Shown here piece by piece: positions 18,042-29,608 of a stretch of 64,000 bases of DNA. The notes beneath the pieces were generated by a model. The model did not search any database. It saw only the letters and a list, made by a program, of their open reading frames with translations, and had not been told where the DNA came from. Numbering within the stretch: the first letter of the stretch is position 1; the number at the start of each line of letters is the position of its first letter. The DNA comes from Macrococcoides animalis. GTDB taxonomy: Bacteria; Bacillota; Bacilli; Staphylococcales; Staphylococcaceae. The DNA lies in the NCBI RefSeq assembly GCF_047425875.1, contig NZ_CP179727.1, forward strand, positions 1,736,001 to 1,800,000. The letters are read 5' to 3'. Position numbers and translations under genes: made by a program.

Positions 18042-18497
18042 ATGTTGAAAATTGGTGATAATTTACCTGCATTTGCTATGGAAAATCAAAACGGTGAGAT
18101 GGTAACAAATGAATCTCTACTCGGTTATAAGACAGTTATATATTTTTACCCGAGAGATAATACACCGACGTGTACAACACAGGCATGTGATTTTAACGAT
18201 AATTTAGAAGATTTAAACGAATTAGGGGCTCAAGTTTATGGTGTGAGTGGTGACAGTAAAACTAAGCACACGAATTTTATAAAAAAACATAATTTAAAAT
18301 TCGATTTGTTAGTAGATAACAACTACGAATATTCAGAAGCACTAGGAATCTATCGTTTAAAAAAATCATTCGGCAAAGAAGCTATGGGAATTGTAAGAAC
18401 AACGATCGTTCTAGACGAAGACAATAAAGTGATTGCATATTTTGATGGTGTGAAAGTGAAACAACAAATGAAAGATATTCAGTCGGTATTACGATAA
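18042..18497 (+). CDS. bcp: Thioredoxin-dependent thiol peroxidase Bcp (peroxiredoxin Q)
   Basis: The ATG at 18042 follows TTAGGAGG. The 151-residue protein is a 2-Cys peroxiredoxin Q: FYPRDNTPTCTTQACDF supplies peroxidatic C44 and resolving C49, and R108-like GIVRTT lies downstream. It reduces hydroperoxides using thioredoxin. It is 13 bases before the dehydrogenase gene and close to perR, consistent with oxidative-stress function. I saw no convincing PerR box upstream of it. Confidence 0.92.
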   Translation: MLKIGDNLPAFAMENQNGEMVTNESLLGYKTVIYFYPRDNTPTCTTQACDFNDNLEDLNELGAQVYGVSGDSKTKHTNFIKKHNLKFDLLVDNNYEYSEALGIYRLKKSFGKEAMGIVRTTIVLDEDNKVIAYFDGVKVKQQMKDIQSVLR

Positions 18498-18510
18498 GGA
18501 GAAATTATTT

Positions 18511-19461
18511 ATGAAGATTATCTCTACCATTAACCTGAAAGAAATTTTAGTTGAACTAATGAATCAATTTCCAAATCATGAATTTATTCAACGAGATGGG
18601 TTTACTGCATTGACTGAAGAAGATATTCAAACGATGGATGTGATTATTACGTATGATTCGAAACTTAATGCTGAAATCATCAATAAAGCAAAAGAATTAA
18701 AATGGATTGCATGGTATGCAGCTGGAGTGAATAATTTACCACTCGAATTAATTAAAGATAAGGGTATAATACTTACGAATGCTCGTGGTGTACATAAAAT
18801 TCAGATATCTGAGTATATTTTTAGTTATATCATGACGGATTATAAGAATGTAATTCCTTATTATGAATTACAACAACAAAAAGGTTATAAAACAAAGATT
18901 CGTCATAAGGAGCTTTTCAATCAAACGATTTGTTTTATTGGAACAGGTGAGATTGCGCAATATGCCGCACGTTTAGCGAAAGCGTTTGGAATGAATGTGT
19001 TAGGAGTTAACACGGATGGAAGAGAAATTGAACATTTCGATCAAGTTTTATCCATTACTCAGAGACAGAAAGCTTTTCAACAATCAGATATTATTGTGAA
19101 TGTCTTACCGGAAACTGAAAAAACTATCGATTTATTGACGTTAGATGATTTTAAAGCGATGGGGGAAGCGGCATTATTTATTAATGTAGGTCGTGGTACA
19201 GTAACAAAAGAAGAAACGTTACTACAGGCCTTAAAAGAAAACATAATAAGAAAAGCTTGCTTAGATGTTTATTACAAAGAACCATTACATGCAGATAATC
19301 CGTTGTATAATTTAGACAATGTTATTATGACACCTCATATAACAGGCAACAGTTTGCATTATAATAAACGTGCAACTGAGATTCTTAAAGAAAACTTATC
19401 ATTGGGAATTAATCAACAAGCTCTATTTAAGAACAAAGTTGACCCTTCAAAAGGATATTAG
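18511..19461 (+). CDS. D-isomer-specific 2-hydroxyacid dehydrogenase
   Basis: A 316-residue NAD-dependent oxidoreductase. The Rossmann motif GTGEIAQYAARLAKAFG and the catalytic segments NVGRGTVT (Arg), DVYYKEPL (Glu) and TPHITGNS (His) are in order. The substrate-binding N-terminal domain is shorter and divergent, so the physiological 2-hydroxyacid is unknown; it is not clearly SerA or lactate dehydrogenase. It follows bcp by 13 bases, and the same gene lies between bcp and perR in staphylococci. Confidence 0.87.
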   Translation: MKIISTINLKEILVELMNQFPNHEFIQRDGFTALTEEDIQTMDVIITYDSKLNAEIINKAKELKWIAWYAAGVNNLPLELIKDKGIILTNARGVHKIQISEYIFSYIMTDYKNVIPYYELQQQKGYKTKIRHKELFNQTICFIGTGEIAQYAARLAKAFGMNVLGVNTDGREIEHFDQVLSITQRQKAFQQSDIIVNVLPETEKTIDLLTLDDFKAMGEAALFINVGRGTVTKEETLLQALKENIIRKACLDVYYKEPLHADNPLYNLDNVIMTPHITGNSLHYNKRATEILKENLSLGINQQALFKNKVDPSKGY

Positions 19462-19507
19462 AACCTTAATTAATTGGTAAAAATTGATATACTGCCGAAT
19501 TGTCTAT

Positions 19508-19550
19508 TTGACATTTATGAAAAAAAGCATGTAAAATAGAATTACTATAA
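19508..19550 (+). promoter_or_regulatory. perR promoter with candidate PerR box
   Basis: TTGACA (19508-19513), an 18-base spacer and TAAAAT (19532-19537) form a good promoter. ATAGAATTACTATAA at 19536-19550 matches the PerR box TTATAATNATTATAA at 12 of 15 positions and overlaps the start site, suggesting autoregulation. Confidence 0.65.
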
Positions 19551-19570
19551 AGTAGAAAAGGGGTGTTATG

Positions 19571-20029
19571 ATGTCGGCTGAATTAAATATGGAACATATG
19601 CTTGACGATGCGATTCAGAGTTTACGAAAAACTGGCGTGAGAATAACACCGCAAAGACAAGCTGTGTTGAGATTTTTAATAGAATCTAACAGTCATCCTA
19701 CCGCAGATGAGATTTACAAAGCATTGTCACCTCAATTTTCAAATATGAGTGTAGCAACAGTCTATAATAATTTAAAAGTATTTAAAGACAGTGGTCTTGT
19801 AAAGGAATTAACTTATGGAGATGCTGCGAGCCGTTTCGATTTTGAAACAGACAATCACTACCATGTTATCTGTAGTGAATGTGGTAAGATTACAGACTTC
19901 CATTACCCAAGACTTGATGAAGTTGAAAATATCGCTCAACATATTACGAGTTTTGCAGTGACACATCATCGCATGGAGATTTATGGGGTTTGTCCAGATT
20001 GCATGAATAAAAAAGGAAATCGCGAGTAG
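19571..20029 (+). CDS. perR: Peroxide-responsive repressor PerR
   Basis: A 152-residue Fur-family repressor. The ATG at 19571 is preferred over 19568 from RBS spacing and because S. aureus PerR begins similarly (MSVEIE). A winged helix (TGVRITPQRQAVL to SVATVYNNLKVF) precedes the dimer domain. Structural zinc ligands C101, C104, C141 and C144 are present, and the regulatory metal site H42, D90, H96, H98, D109 aligns with Bacillus PerR (H37, D85, H91, H93, D104). Asp at 109 favours PerR over Fur. Neighbours bcp and hemL fit a peroxide and haem regulon. Confidence 0.93.
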   Translation: MSAELNMEHMLDDAIQSLRKTGVRITPQRQAVLRFLIESNSHPTADEIYKALSPQFSNMSVATVYNNLKVFKDSGLVKELTYGDAASRFDFETDNHYHVICSECGKITDFHYPRLDEVENIAQHITSFAVTHHRMEIYGVCPDCMNKKGNRE

Positions 20030-20045
20030 CGATTTCCTTTTATTT
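20012..20045. terminator. Bidirectional terminator between perR and YgzB gene
   Basis: AAAGGAAATCGC pairs with GCGATTTCCTTT between convergent genes; A- and T-tracts flank it. Confidence 0.85.
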
Positions 20046-20456
20046 TGTTATTTCTTCTGTTATTGATTCTTTTTCTTCTAATGCTTTCCTTTTTCTAGCA
20101 TTGTTATAATCTTGATTGAACTCTTTTCCTTCTAAGTTCGGATCGAGTGTCAATGGTTGATTACAGTTTGCGCAAATATCAGCACGTCCTAACATTTTCG
20201 TATAATGTTCGCAGTTTGGACAGCGAACTTGAACGGTTTTTGTCGAAAGCATACCTATCCAGAAGTATACGACGAAACTGATTAAGAAAAGTATTGTCCC
20301 TAATAATAAGAATAATGAAAAGATAAGTTGACTGTGGTAAAAGTAAAAAATTGCAGATCCAATATACATAACAATCATGGCAATAAAGATTAGTCCTAAT
20401 GCCCAGGTACGAATACGATTAATCTTACTAGTAGGCTTTCTATTTAATAATTTCAA
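20040..20456 (-). CDS. YgzB family zinc-ribbon membrane protein
   Basis: A 138-residue protein starting at TTG (20456) eight bases after AGGAG. Two membrane segments (about 15-35 and 42-65) precede a zinc ribbon CPNCEHYTKML...CANC. This matches the YgzB/DUF2614 family, found next to perR in Bacillus and staphylococci. Function is unknown. The C-terminus is charged and probably cytoplasmic. It is convergent with perR and shares the terminator. Confidence 0.82.
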   Translation of the reverse strand: MKLLNRKPTSKINRIRTWALGLIFIAMIVMYIGSAIFYFYHSQLIFSLFLLLGTILFLISFVVYFWIGMLSTKTVQVRCPNCEHYTKMLGRADICANCNQPLTLDPNLEGKEFNQDYNNARKRKALEEKESITEEITK

Positions 20457-20597
20457 ACCATCATCTCCTATATAATACTGAAGAGCATTATATCATATTT
20501 ATTTAAATCAGATATTATAAAAATCAGTCAGGCTTCCTCACTTTATAAACATTTCTATAGAAGAAACTAATTAAATATAAAAAGTTAATAAAAAGTG

Positions 20598-20626
20598 TTG
20601 ACGAATACGGTACATCTTGTTAAGAT
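20598..20626 (+). promoter_or_regulatory. Candidate rRNA operon promoter P1
   Basis: TTGACG (20598-20603), 17-base spacer, TAAGAT (20621-20626). It lies about 340 bases before 16S. The stretch 20457-20968 has no gene; it holds this promoter, a second one and the 16S leader. Confidence 0.6.
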
Positions 20627-20801
20627 ATAAAAGTCGCTGAAAACAGATGACACAAAGCTTTTGAACATCAAAAAACAAAACGAAAAAGTGTAAAACTTGC
20701 ACTTGAAACTTTGTTCACAACGATGTAATATAATAAAGCAAGTTGATTTACGACTTGAAAAGAAATGATCAATCAAGTGTAAAACTTCTTAAAATTAAAC
20801 G

Positions 20802-20830
20802 TTGCAAAGAGTTGAGAGTTATGTTATCAT
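20802..20830 (+). promoter_or_regulatory. Candidate rRNA operon promoter P2
   Basis: TTGCAA (20802-20807), 17-base spacer, TATCAT (20825-20830), about 140 bases before 16S. Tandem P1/P2 promoters are usual for Firmicutes rrn operons. Confidence 0.6.
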
Positions 20831-20861
20831 TAATTCTTGTAACGCGAAAAAATGAACATTG

Positions 20862-20894
20862 AAAACTGAATGACAATATGTCAACGTTAATTCC
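20862..20894 (+). other. 5' arm of the 16S rRNA processing stem
   Basis: This segment is largely complementary to 22564-22595 downstream of 16S, so the 16S precursor can be closed by a long stem cleaved by RNase III. Confidence 0.75.
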
Positions 20895-20968
20895 AATAAT
20901 TTGAGTGGACTTAGTTCACTCCCAAGAGTGATTGCCTCAAGCAATCAAAAGAGCATTATCAAACAAAC

Positions 20969-22529
<1,561 letters not shown>

Positions 22530-22563
22530 ATAATTACGGAAATCAAATCTTTAAGATTTGATA

Positions 22564-22595
22564 GGGATTAACATTGACATATTGTATTCAGTTTT
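22564..22595 (+). other. 3' arm of the 16S rRNA processing stem
   Basis: Reverse complementary to 20862-20894 with few mismatches. Confidence 0.75.
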
Positions 22596-22615
22596 GAATG
22601 TTTATATAATTTAAT

Positions 22616-22692
<77 letters not shown>

Positions 22693-22725
22693 TTATAAAT
22701 ATTCAACTTAATAAAACACCTTTAT

Positions 22726-22801
22726 GGGGGCTTAGCTCAGCTGGGAGAGCGCCTGCTTTGCACGCAGGAGGTCAGCGGTTCGATCCCGCTAGTCTCCACC
22801 A
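22726..22801 (+). tRNA. tRNA-Ala(TGC)
   Basis: Acceptor GGGGGCT pairs with AGTCTCC; anticodon TGC; CCA encoded. Second spacer tRNA, identical to the copy at 26854. Confidence 0.95.
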
Positions 22802-22815
22802 TTTTAATTATTGTA

Positions 22816-22846
22816 CTTTGAAAACTAGATAAAGTAAGAAGAAATA
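22816..22846 (+). other. 5' arm of the 23S rRNA processing stem
   Basis: Nearly perfect reverse complement of 25909-25937, closing the 23S precursor for RNase III cleavage. Confidence 0.75.
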
Positions 22847-22946
22847 AAAGATTTTACCAAGCAAAACCGAGTGAGTTCATATTTGAATTCTTAAAAAAAT
22901 CGCGCGTTTATACATTTATGTATAAACATCACAATTATTAATAACA

Positions 22947-25868
<2,922 letters not shown>

Positions 25869-25908
25869 TTTTATAGATTTTTTATTCGGGATTGCCGAGT
25901 AATATCTA

Positions 25909-25937
25909 ATTTCTTCTTACTTATCTAGTTTTGAAAG
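25909..25937 (+). other. 3' arm of the 23S rRNA processing stem
   Basis: Complements 22816-22846. Confidence 0.75.
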
Positions 25938-25960
25938 TATAATTTATTATCTTTCATTTG

Positions 25961-26075
25961 TCTGGTGACGATGGCAGAGAGGTCACACCTGTTCCCATAC
26001 CGAACACAGAAGTTAAGCTCTCTAGCGCCGATGGTAGTTGGTCTTACGATTTGCGAGAGTAGGACGTTGCCGGGC
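25961..26075 (+). rRNA. 5S ribosomal RNA
   Basis: Begins TCTGGTGACGATGGCAGAGA, contains CCGAACACAGAAGTTAAGC and ends GTTGCCGGGC. 115 nt, typical of staphylococci. Confidence 0.95.
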
Positions 26076-26087
26076 AATATATACCCA

Positions 26088-26163
26088 GGAGGATTAGCTC
26101 AGCTGGGAGAGCATCTGCCTTACAAGCAGAGGGTCGGCGGTTCGAGCCCGTCATCCTCCACCA
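26088..26163 (+). tRNA. tRNA-Val(TAC)
   Basis: GGAGGAT/ATCCTCC acceptor, anticodon TAC, CCA encoded. First of 22 tRNA genes following 5S. Confidence 0.95.
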
Positions 26164-26173
26164 TTTATATTAT

Positions 26174-26249
<76 letters not shown>

Positions 26250-26256
26250 TTTCTTT

Positions 26257-26332
26257 GAGCCATTAGCTCAGTTGGTAGAGCATTTGACTTTTAATCAAAG
26301 GGTCAGAGGTTCGAATCCTCTATGGCTCACCA
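26257..26332 (+). tRNA. tRNA-Lys(TTT)
   Basis: GAGCCAT/ATGGCTC acceptor, anticodon TTT, CCA encoded. Confidence 0.95.
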
Positions 26333-26361
26333 TTATTTTTATTAATTATACTTGCTTATAT

Positions 26362-26445
26362 GCGGGTGTGGCGGAACTGGCAGACGCACTAGACTTAGGA
26401 TCTAGCGCCTTTGGCGTGGGGGTTCGACTCCCTTCACCCGCACCA
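26362..26445 (+). tRNA. tRNA-Leu(TAG)
   Basis: Long variable arm, GCGGGTG/CACCCGC acceptor, anticodon TAG, CCA encoded. Confidence 0.95.
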
Positions 26446-26450
26446 TATTT

Positions 26451-26525
26451 GCGAAAGTAGTTCAGTGGTAGAATACAACCTTGCCAAGGTTGGGGTCGCG
26501 GGTTCGAATCCCGTCTTTCGCTCCA
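26451..26525 (+). tRNA. tRNA-Gly(GCC)
   Basis: GCGAAAG/CTTTCGC acceptor, anticodon GCC, normal GGTTCGAATCC T-arm, CCA encoded. This is the ordinary protein-synthesis glycine tRNA, unlike the two at the end of the array. Confidence 0.95.
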
Positions 26526-26567
26526 TTTATTCTATCTGTTTTATAACTTGCTTATTATTTCTAATAA

Positions 26568-26656
26568 GCCGGGGTGGCGGAACTGGCAGACGCACAGGAC
26601 TTAAAATCCTGCGGTAAGTGATTACCGTACCGGTTCGATTCCGGTCCTCGGCACCA
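26568..26656 (+). tRNA. tRNA-Leu(TAA)
   Basis: Long variable arm, GCCGGGG acceptor, anticodon TAA, CCA encoded. Confidence 0.95.
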
Positions 26657-26659
26657 TTA

Positions 26660-26736
26660 GCGCCCGTAGCTCAATTGGATAGAGCGTTTGACTACGGATC
26701 AAAAGGTTAGGGGTTCGACTCCTCTCGGGCGCGCCA
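26660..26736 (+). tRNA. tRNA-Arg(ACG)
   Basis: GCGCCCG/CGGGCGC acceptor, anticodon ACG (A34 expected to be edited to inosine), discriminator G, CCA encoded. Confidence 0.95.
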
Positions 26737-26757
26737 TTATTTTTAAATTACTAGCTA

Positions 26758-26831
26758 CGGGAAGTAGCTCAGCTTGGTAGAGCACTTGGTTTGGGACCAA
26801 GGGGTCGCAGGTTCGAATCCTGTCTTCCCGA
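26758..26831 (+). tRNA. tRNA-Pro(TGG)
   Basis: CGGGAAG/CTTCCCG acceptor, anticodon TGG. CCA is not encoded and must be added after transcription. Confidence 0.94.
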
Positions 26832-26853
26832 TTTGCTTTAAAAGCTTTAATAT

Positions 26854-26929
26854 GGGGGCTTAGCTCAGCTGGGAGAGCGCCTGCTTTGCACGCAGGAGGT
26901 CAGCGGTTCGATCCCGCTAGTCTCCACCA
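26854..26929 (+). tRNA. tRNA-Ala(TGC), second copy
   Basis: Same sequence as the spacer tRNA-Ala at 22726; CCA encoded. Confidence 0.95.
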
Positions 26930-26949
26930 TATTAACTTTATATTATTTC

Positions 26950-27023
26950 GGCGGCGTAGCTCAGCTGGCTAGAGCGTACGGTTCATACCCGTGAGGTCGG
27001 GGGTTCGATCCCCTCTGCCGCCA
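26950..27023 (+). tRNA. tRNA-Met(CAT), elongator
   Basis: GGCGGCG acceptor, anticodon CAT; 3' end reads CTA, so CCA is not encoded. Called elongator Met because the next CAT tRNA carries the features of tRNA-Ile2. Confidence 0.8.
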
Positions 27024-27064
27024 CTATCTTTTTTACAATTCAATGTGAACTTCTTTAGGATTTA

Positions 27065-27138
27065 GGACCTTTAGCTCAGTTGGTTAGAGCAAACGGCTCA
27101 TAACCGTTGGGTCGCAGGTTCGAGTCCTGCAAGGTCCA
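27065..27138 (+). tRNA. tRNA with CAT anticodon, probably tRNA-Ile2 (lysidine-modified)
   Basis: GGACCTT/AAGGTCC acceptor with C4-G69 and C5-G68, resembling E. coli ileX and the TilS identity pattern. CCA not encoded. An elongator Met identity remains possible. Confidence 0.7.
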
Positions 27139-27155
27139 CTTTAATATTTTATAAT

Positions 27156-27248
27156 GGAGGAATACCCAAGTCCGGCTGAAGGGATCGGTCTTGAAAACCG
27201 ACAGGGGCTTAACGGCTCGCGGGGGTTCGAATCCCTCTTCCTCCGCCA
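27156..27248 (+). tRNA. tRNA-Ser(TGA)
   Basis: Long variable arm, GGAGGAA/TTCCTCC acceptor, anticodon TGA, discriminator G, CCA encoded. Confidence 0.95.
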
Positions 27249-27305
27249 TTATTTTTTACTTCAGCAAATTGAATAAAAGATAGATTTTCAATTATTTATT
27301 ATTAT

Positions 27306-27379
<74 letters not shown>

Positions 27380-27387
27380 TTATTAGT

Positions 27388-27463
27388 GGTCCCGTGGTGT
27401 AGCGGTTAACATGCCTGCCTGTCACGCAGGAGATCGCGGGTTCGATTCCCGTCGGGACCGCCA
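27388..27463 (+). tRNA. tRNA-Asp(GTC)
   Basis: GGTCCCG/CGGGACC acceptor, anticodon GTC, discriminator G, CCA encoded. Confidence 0.95.
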
Positions 27464-27470
27464 TTTGTAT

Positions 27471-27543
27471 GGCTCAGTAGCTCAGTCGGTAGAGCAATGG
27501 ATTGAAAATCCATGTGTCGGCGGTTCGATTCCGTCCTGAGCCA
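27471..27543 (+). tRNA. tRNA-Phe(GAA)
   Basis: GGCTCAG/CTGAGCC acceptor, anticodon GAA. CCA not encoded. Confidence 0.94.
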
Positions 27544-27559
27544 TCTTTTTTATTATTAT

Positions 27560-27635
<76 letters not shown>

Positions 27636-27639
27636 TCTT

Positions 27640-27723
27640 GGAGGGGTAGCGAAGTGGCTAAACGCGGCGGACTGTAAATCCGCTCCTTCGGGTTCGGCAG
27701 TTCGAATCTGCCCCCCTCCACCA
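27640..27723 (+). tRNA. tRNA-Tyr(GTA)
   Basis: Long variable arm, GGAGGGG acceptor, anticodon GTA, CCA encoded. Confidence 0.95.
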
Positions 27724-27744
27724 TTTTTTTATTTGTTTATTTTT

Positions 27745-27818
27745 AGGGGCATAGTTTAACGGTAGAATAGAGGTCTCCAAAACCTTTGATGTGGGTTCGA
27801 TTCCTACTGCCCCTGCCA
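27745..27818 (+). tRNA. tRNA-Trp(CCA)
   Basis: AGGGGCA/TGCCCCT acceptor, anticodon CCA, discriminator G, CCA encoded. Confidence 0.95.
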
Positions 27819-27819
27819 T

Positions 27820-27893
27820 GGCGATTGTGGCGAAGTGGTTAACGCATCGGATTGTGGTTCCGACACTCGTGGGTTCGATTCCCATCAGTCGCC
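27820..27893 (+). tRNA. tRNA-His(GTG)
   Basis: Anticodon GTG. G at 27820 fits the extra G-1 pairing with C73 at 27893. CCA not encoded. Confidence 0.93.
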
Positions 27894-27907
27894 CTTAATT
27901 TTAATAT

Positions 27908-27979
27908 TGGGCTATAGCCAAGTGGTAAGGCAACGGACTTTGACTCCGTCACTCGTTGGTTCGAATCCAGCTAGCCCAG
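27908..27979 (+). tRNA. tRNA-Gln(TTG)
   Basis: TGGGCTA/TAGCCCA acceptor, anticodon TTG, discriminator G. CCA not encoded. Confidence 0.93.
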
Positions 27980-27984
27980 CTTTA

Positions 27985-28058
<74 letters not shown>

Positions 28059-28070
28059 TTAATTTCATAT

Positions 28071-28145
28071 GCGGGAGTATTTCAACTTTTAGAATACGGA
28101 CCTTCCTGGTCTGAGATGTAGGTGTAAGTCCTACCTTCCGCTCCA
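28071..28145 (+). tRNA. Non-proteinogenic tRNA-Gly(TCC), copy 1
   Basis: Anticodon TCC and CCA encoded, but the D-loop has a T-run (CAACTTTTAG) instead of conserved GG, and the T-loop reads TGTAAGT instead of TTCGAAT. These are the hallmarks of staphylococcal tRNA-Gly that avoid EF-Tu and feed Fem transferases building the peptidoglycan interpeptide bridge. Confidence 0.9.
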
Positions 28146-28154
28146 TATTATTTA

Positions 28155-28229
28155 GCGGGAGTATTTCAATTTTTAGAATTCAGATCTTCCTGATTTGAGG
28201 TATAGGTGTAAGTCCTATCTTCCGCTCCA
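28155..28229 (+). tRNA. Non-proteinogenic tRNA-Gly(TCC), copy 2
   Basis: Diverged tandem copy of the previous gene with the same T-rich D-loop and TGTAAGT T-loop; anticodon TCC; CCA encoded. Differences are concentrated in the anticodon, variable and T stems and preserve pairing. Confidence 0.9.
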
Positions 28230-28242
28230 TTTACATTTTTGT

Positions 28243-28270
28243 TAAGCTGCTAATGCAAGCTTATTTTTTT
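28243..28270 (+). terminator. Terminator of the rRNA-tRNA operon
   Basis: TAAGCTGC/GCAAGCTTA stem with one bulged A, followed by T7, just after the last tRNA-Gly. Confidence 0.75.
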
Positions 28271-28298
28271 CGTGAAATTTAAAATTTATATTTAGGCA

Positions 28299-28388
28299 AA
28301 AAAAGAACTACAGAAAGAATTCTGTAGTTAAAAGTAATTAAACGAAAAATGAAATTTGGTGATAATAAAGTTGACGAGACTTCATTAC
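28299..28388 (-). ncRNA. Candidate minus-strand small RNA (about 90 nt)
   Basis: On the minus strand TTCACA (28423-28418), a 17-base spacer and an extended TGTTATAAT -10 (28400-28395) point leftward. About 90 bases on, AACTACAGAA/TTCTGTAGTT (28306-28329) is followed by T7 on that strand, a complete terminator. A 14-codon ATG frame lies inside but has no clear RBS. This fills the gene-free stretch 28230-28501. No known family recognised. Confidence 0.5.
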
Positions 28389-28449
28389 TTACTTATTATA
28401 ACAGGTCAGTTGTCATTTGTGAACACAGTTTGACAAATGAATTAAATTC

Positions 28450-28478
28450 TTGACCTTTAATTTATATAGTATTATACT
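28450..28478 (+). promoter_or_regulatory. Promoter of the solitary tRNA-Leu
   Basis: TTGACC (28450-28455), 17-base spacer, TATACT (28473-28478), 23 bases before the tRNA. Confidence 0.75.
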
Positions 28479-28501
28479 TACTTAATAATTAATTTTACTA
28501 A

Positions 28502-28583
28502 GCCACCGTGGCGGAATTGGCAGACGCGCCGGACTCAAAATCCGGTTCCTCACGGAGTGTCGGTTCGACCCCGACCGGTGGTA
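28502..28583 (+). tRNA. tRNA-Leu(CAA)
   Basis: Long variable arm, GCCACCG acceptor with a terminal G-T pair, anticodon CAA. CCA not encoded. It has its own promoter and terminator, separate from the main array. Confidence 0.92.
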
Positions 28584-28587
28584 CTAC

Positions 28588-28621
28588 TATCCCTTAAACA
28601 TTTATGTTTAGGGGATTTTTT
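28588..28621 (+). terminator. Terminator after tRNA-Leu
   Basis: ATCCCTTAAACAT pairs with ATGTTTAGGGGAT (one G-T pair), followed by T7. Confidence 0.85.
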
Positions 28622-28715
28622 TATTTCATAAAAAATATACGATATTGGATATTTGGATTATTCATTATCGTTTACTATAATGAATCTCATAACCATACAT
28701 GAAAGTAGGGGAAAT

Positions 28716-29408
28716 ATGAGATACAACGAGTATAACCAACTCATTGGGGATGAAATACAAGATTACACACCTGGATTGTTACCTAATATCCAAACATTAG
28801 TAGGTAAGACAGTTACAATAGAAAAGATTAATGAAAAGCATTTCGATGATTTGTATGAAGTATATGGTGCGTTGTCTTCTCCAGAAAACTTAACTTATAT
28901 GCCAATTCAAAAGTTTGAAGACAAAAATGAATTCAGAGACTTTCTCATCGGCTTAATTGCATCAATTGACCCATATTACTTAACAATAATCGATAAAAAA
29001 TCTGGGAAAGCTGTGGGGACGTTCTCATTAATGCGTATCGATAATAAGAATAGAGTAGTAGAAATGGGTTGGGTTGTATACTCACCAATCCTTAAACGCA
29101 GCAGACAGGCTACAGAAGCTCAGTATTTAGTAATGAAGTATGTATTTGAGGAATTGAAATACCGTCGCTATGAATGGAAGTGTGATAGCTTAAACGAAGC
29201 ATCTAATAAATCAGCCAAACGACTAGGATTTACATTTGAAGGGACATTTAGACAAGTAATCGTCTATAAAGGACGAAATCGAGATACAAATTGGTACTCA
29301 ATCATTGATAAAGAGTGGTCAGAGAATAAGAAAAGACTTGAAGCTTGGCTAGATGATAGTAACTTTGATGCAAAGGGTAGACAAAAACGATCGTTGAGTG
29401 AGATGTAG
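28716..29408 (+). CDS. GNAT family N-acetyltransferase (RimJ/RimL type)
   Basis: The ATG at 28716 follows GTAGGGGA; upstream in-frame codons lack an RBS. The 230-residue protein has the RimL-like pattern: GKTVTIEKINEKHFDDLYEVY, then KAVGTFSLMRID, VVEMGWVVYSPILKRSRQATEAQYLVMKYVFEEL with the acetyl-CoA loop, and CDSLNEASNKSAKRLGFTFEG. Such enzymes acetylate amino groups of proteins or small molecules; the substrate cannot be inferred. It is alone after the tRNA-Leu. Confidence 0.85.
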   Translation: MRYNEYNQLIGDEIQDYTPGLLPNIQTLVGKTVTIEKINEKHFDDLYEVYGALSSPENLTYMPIQKFEDKNEFRDFLIGLIASIDPYYLTIIDKKSGKAVGTFSLMRIDNKNRVVEMGWVVYSPILKRSRQATEAQYLVMKYVFEELKYRRYEWKCDSLNEASNKSAKRLGFTFEGTFRQVIVYKGRNRDTNWYSIIDKEWSENKKRLEAWLDDSNFDAKGRQKRSLSEM

Positions 29409-29433
29409 GAAAAAGATAAATACATATTATTAC

Positions 29434-29565
29434 ATGATATTTCTATTAATTTCCATCATCAAATTATTTGTAGTAGGTATCCAATTACCAATCGTTAAAT
29501 TATTCAATAAAGATACAGACATCGTTAAGCTCCAACAATTAATTGCAAAACGTATATTAAATTAA
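29434..29565 (+). CDS. Possible small membrane peptide (43 residues)
   Basis: MIFLLISIIK opens a 43-codon frame with one strong hydrophobic segment (1-23) and a charged amphipathic tail. No good ribosome site precedes the ATG; the nearest AGGAAAAAG is 17 bases away. It ends directly before a terminator hairpin, which suggests a real transcript end. It may be a small membrane or phenol-soluble-type peptide, or a gene remnant. Low confidence. Confidence 0.3.
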   Translation: MIFLLISIIKLFVVGIQLPIVKLFNKDTDIVKLQQLIAKRILN

Positions 29566-29568
29566 AAA

Positions 29569-29608
29569 ATAAGCCGCAGACTGTTATACATAGTCTACGG
29601 CTTATTTT
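29569..29608. terminator. Bidirectional terminator
   Basis: AATAAGCCG(C)AGACT pairs with AGTCTACGGCTTATT between the rightward GNAT region and the leftward regulator gene. Confidence 0.85.

Noticed and set aside
20697..20734. A third rRNA promoter using TATAAT at 20729
   Set aside because: The best -35 (TTGAAA) is 20 bases away, outside the useful spacing range.
28230..28501. Remnant of an insertion sequence between tRNA genes
   Set aside because: No transposase frame or terminal repeats; the structures fit a small RNA unit better.
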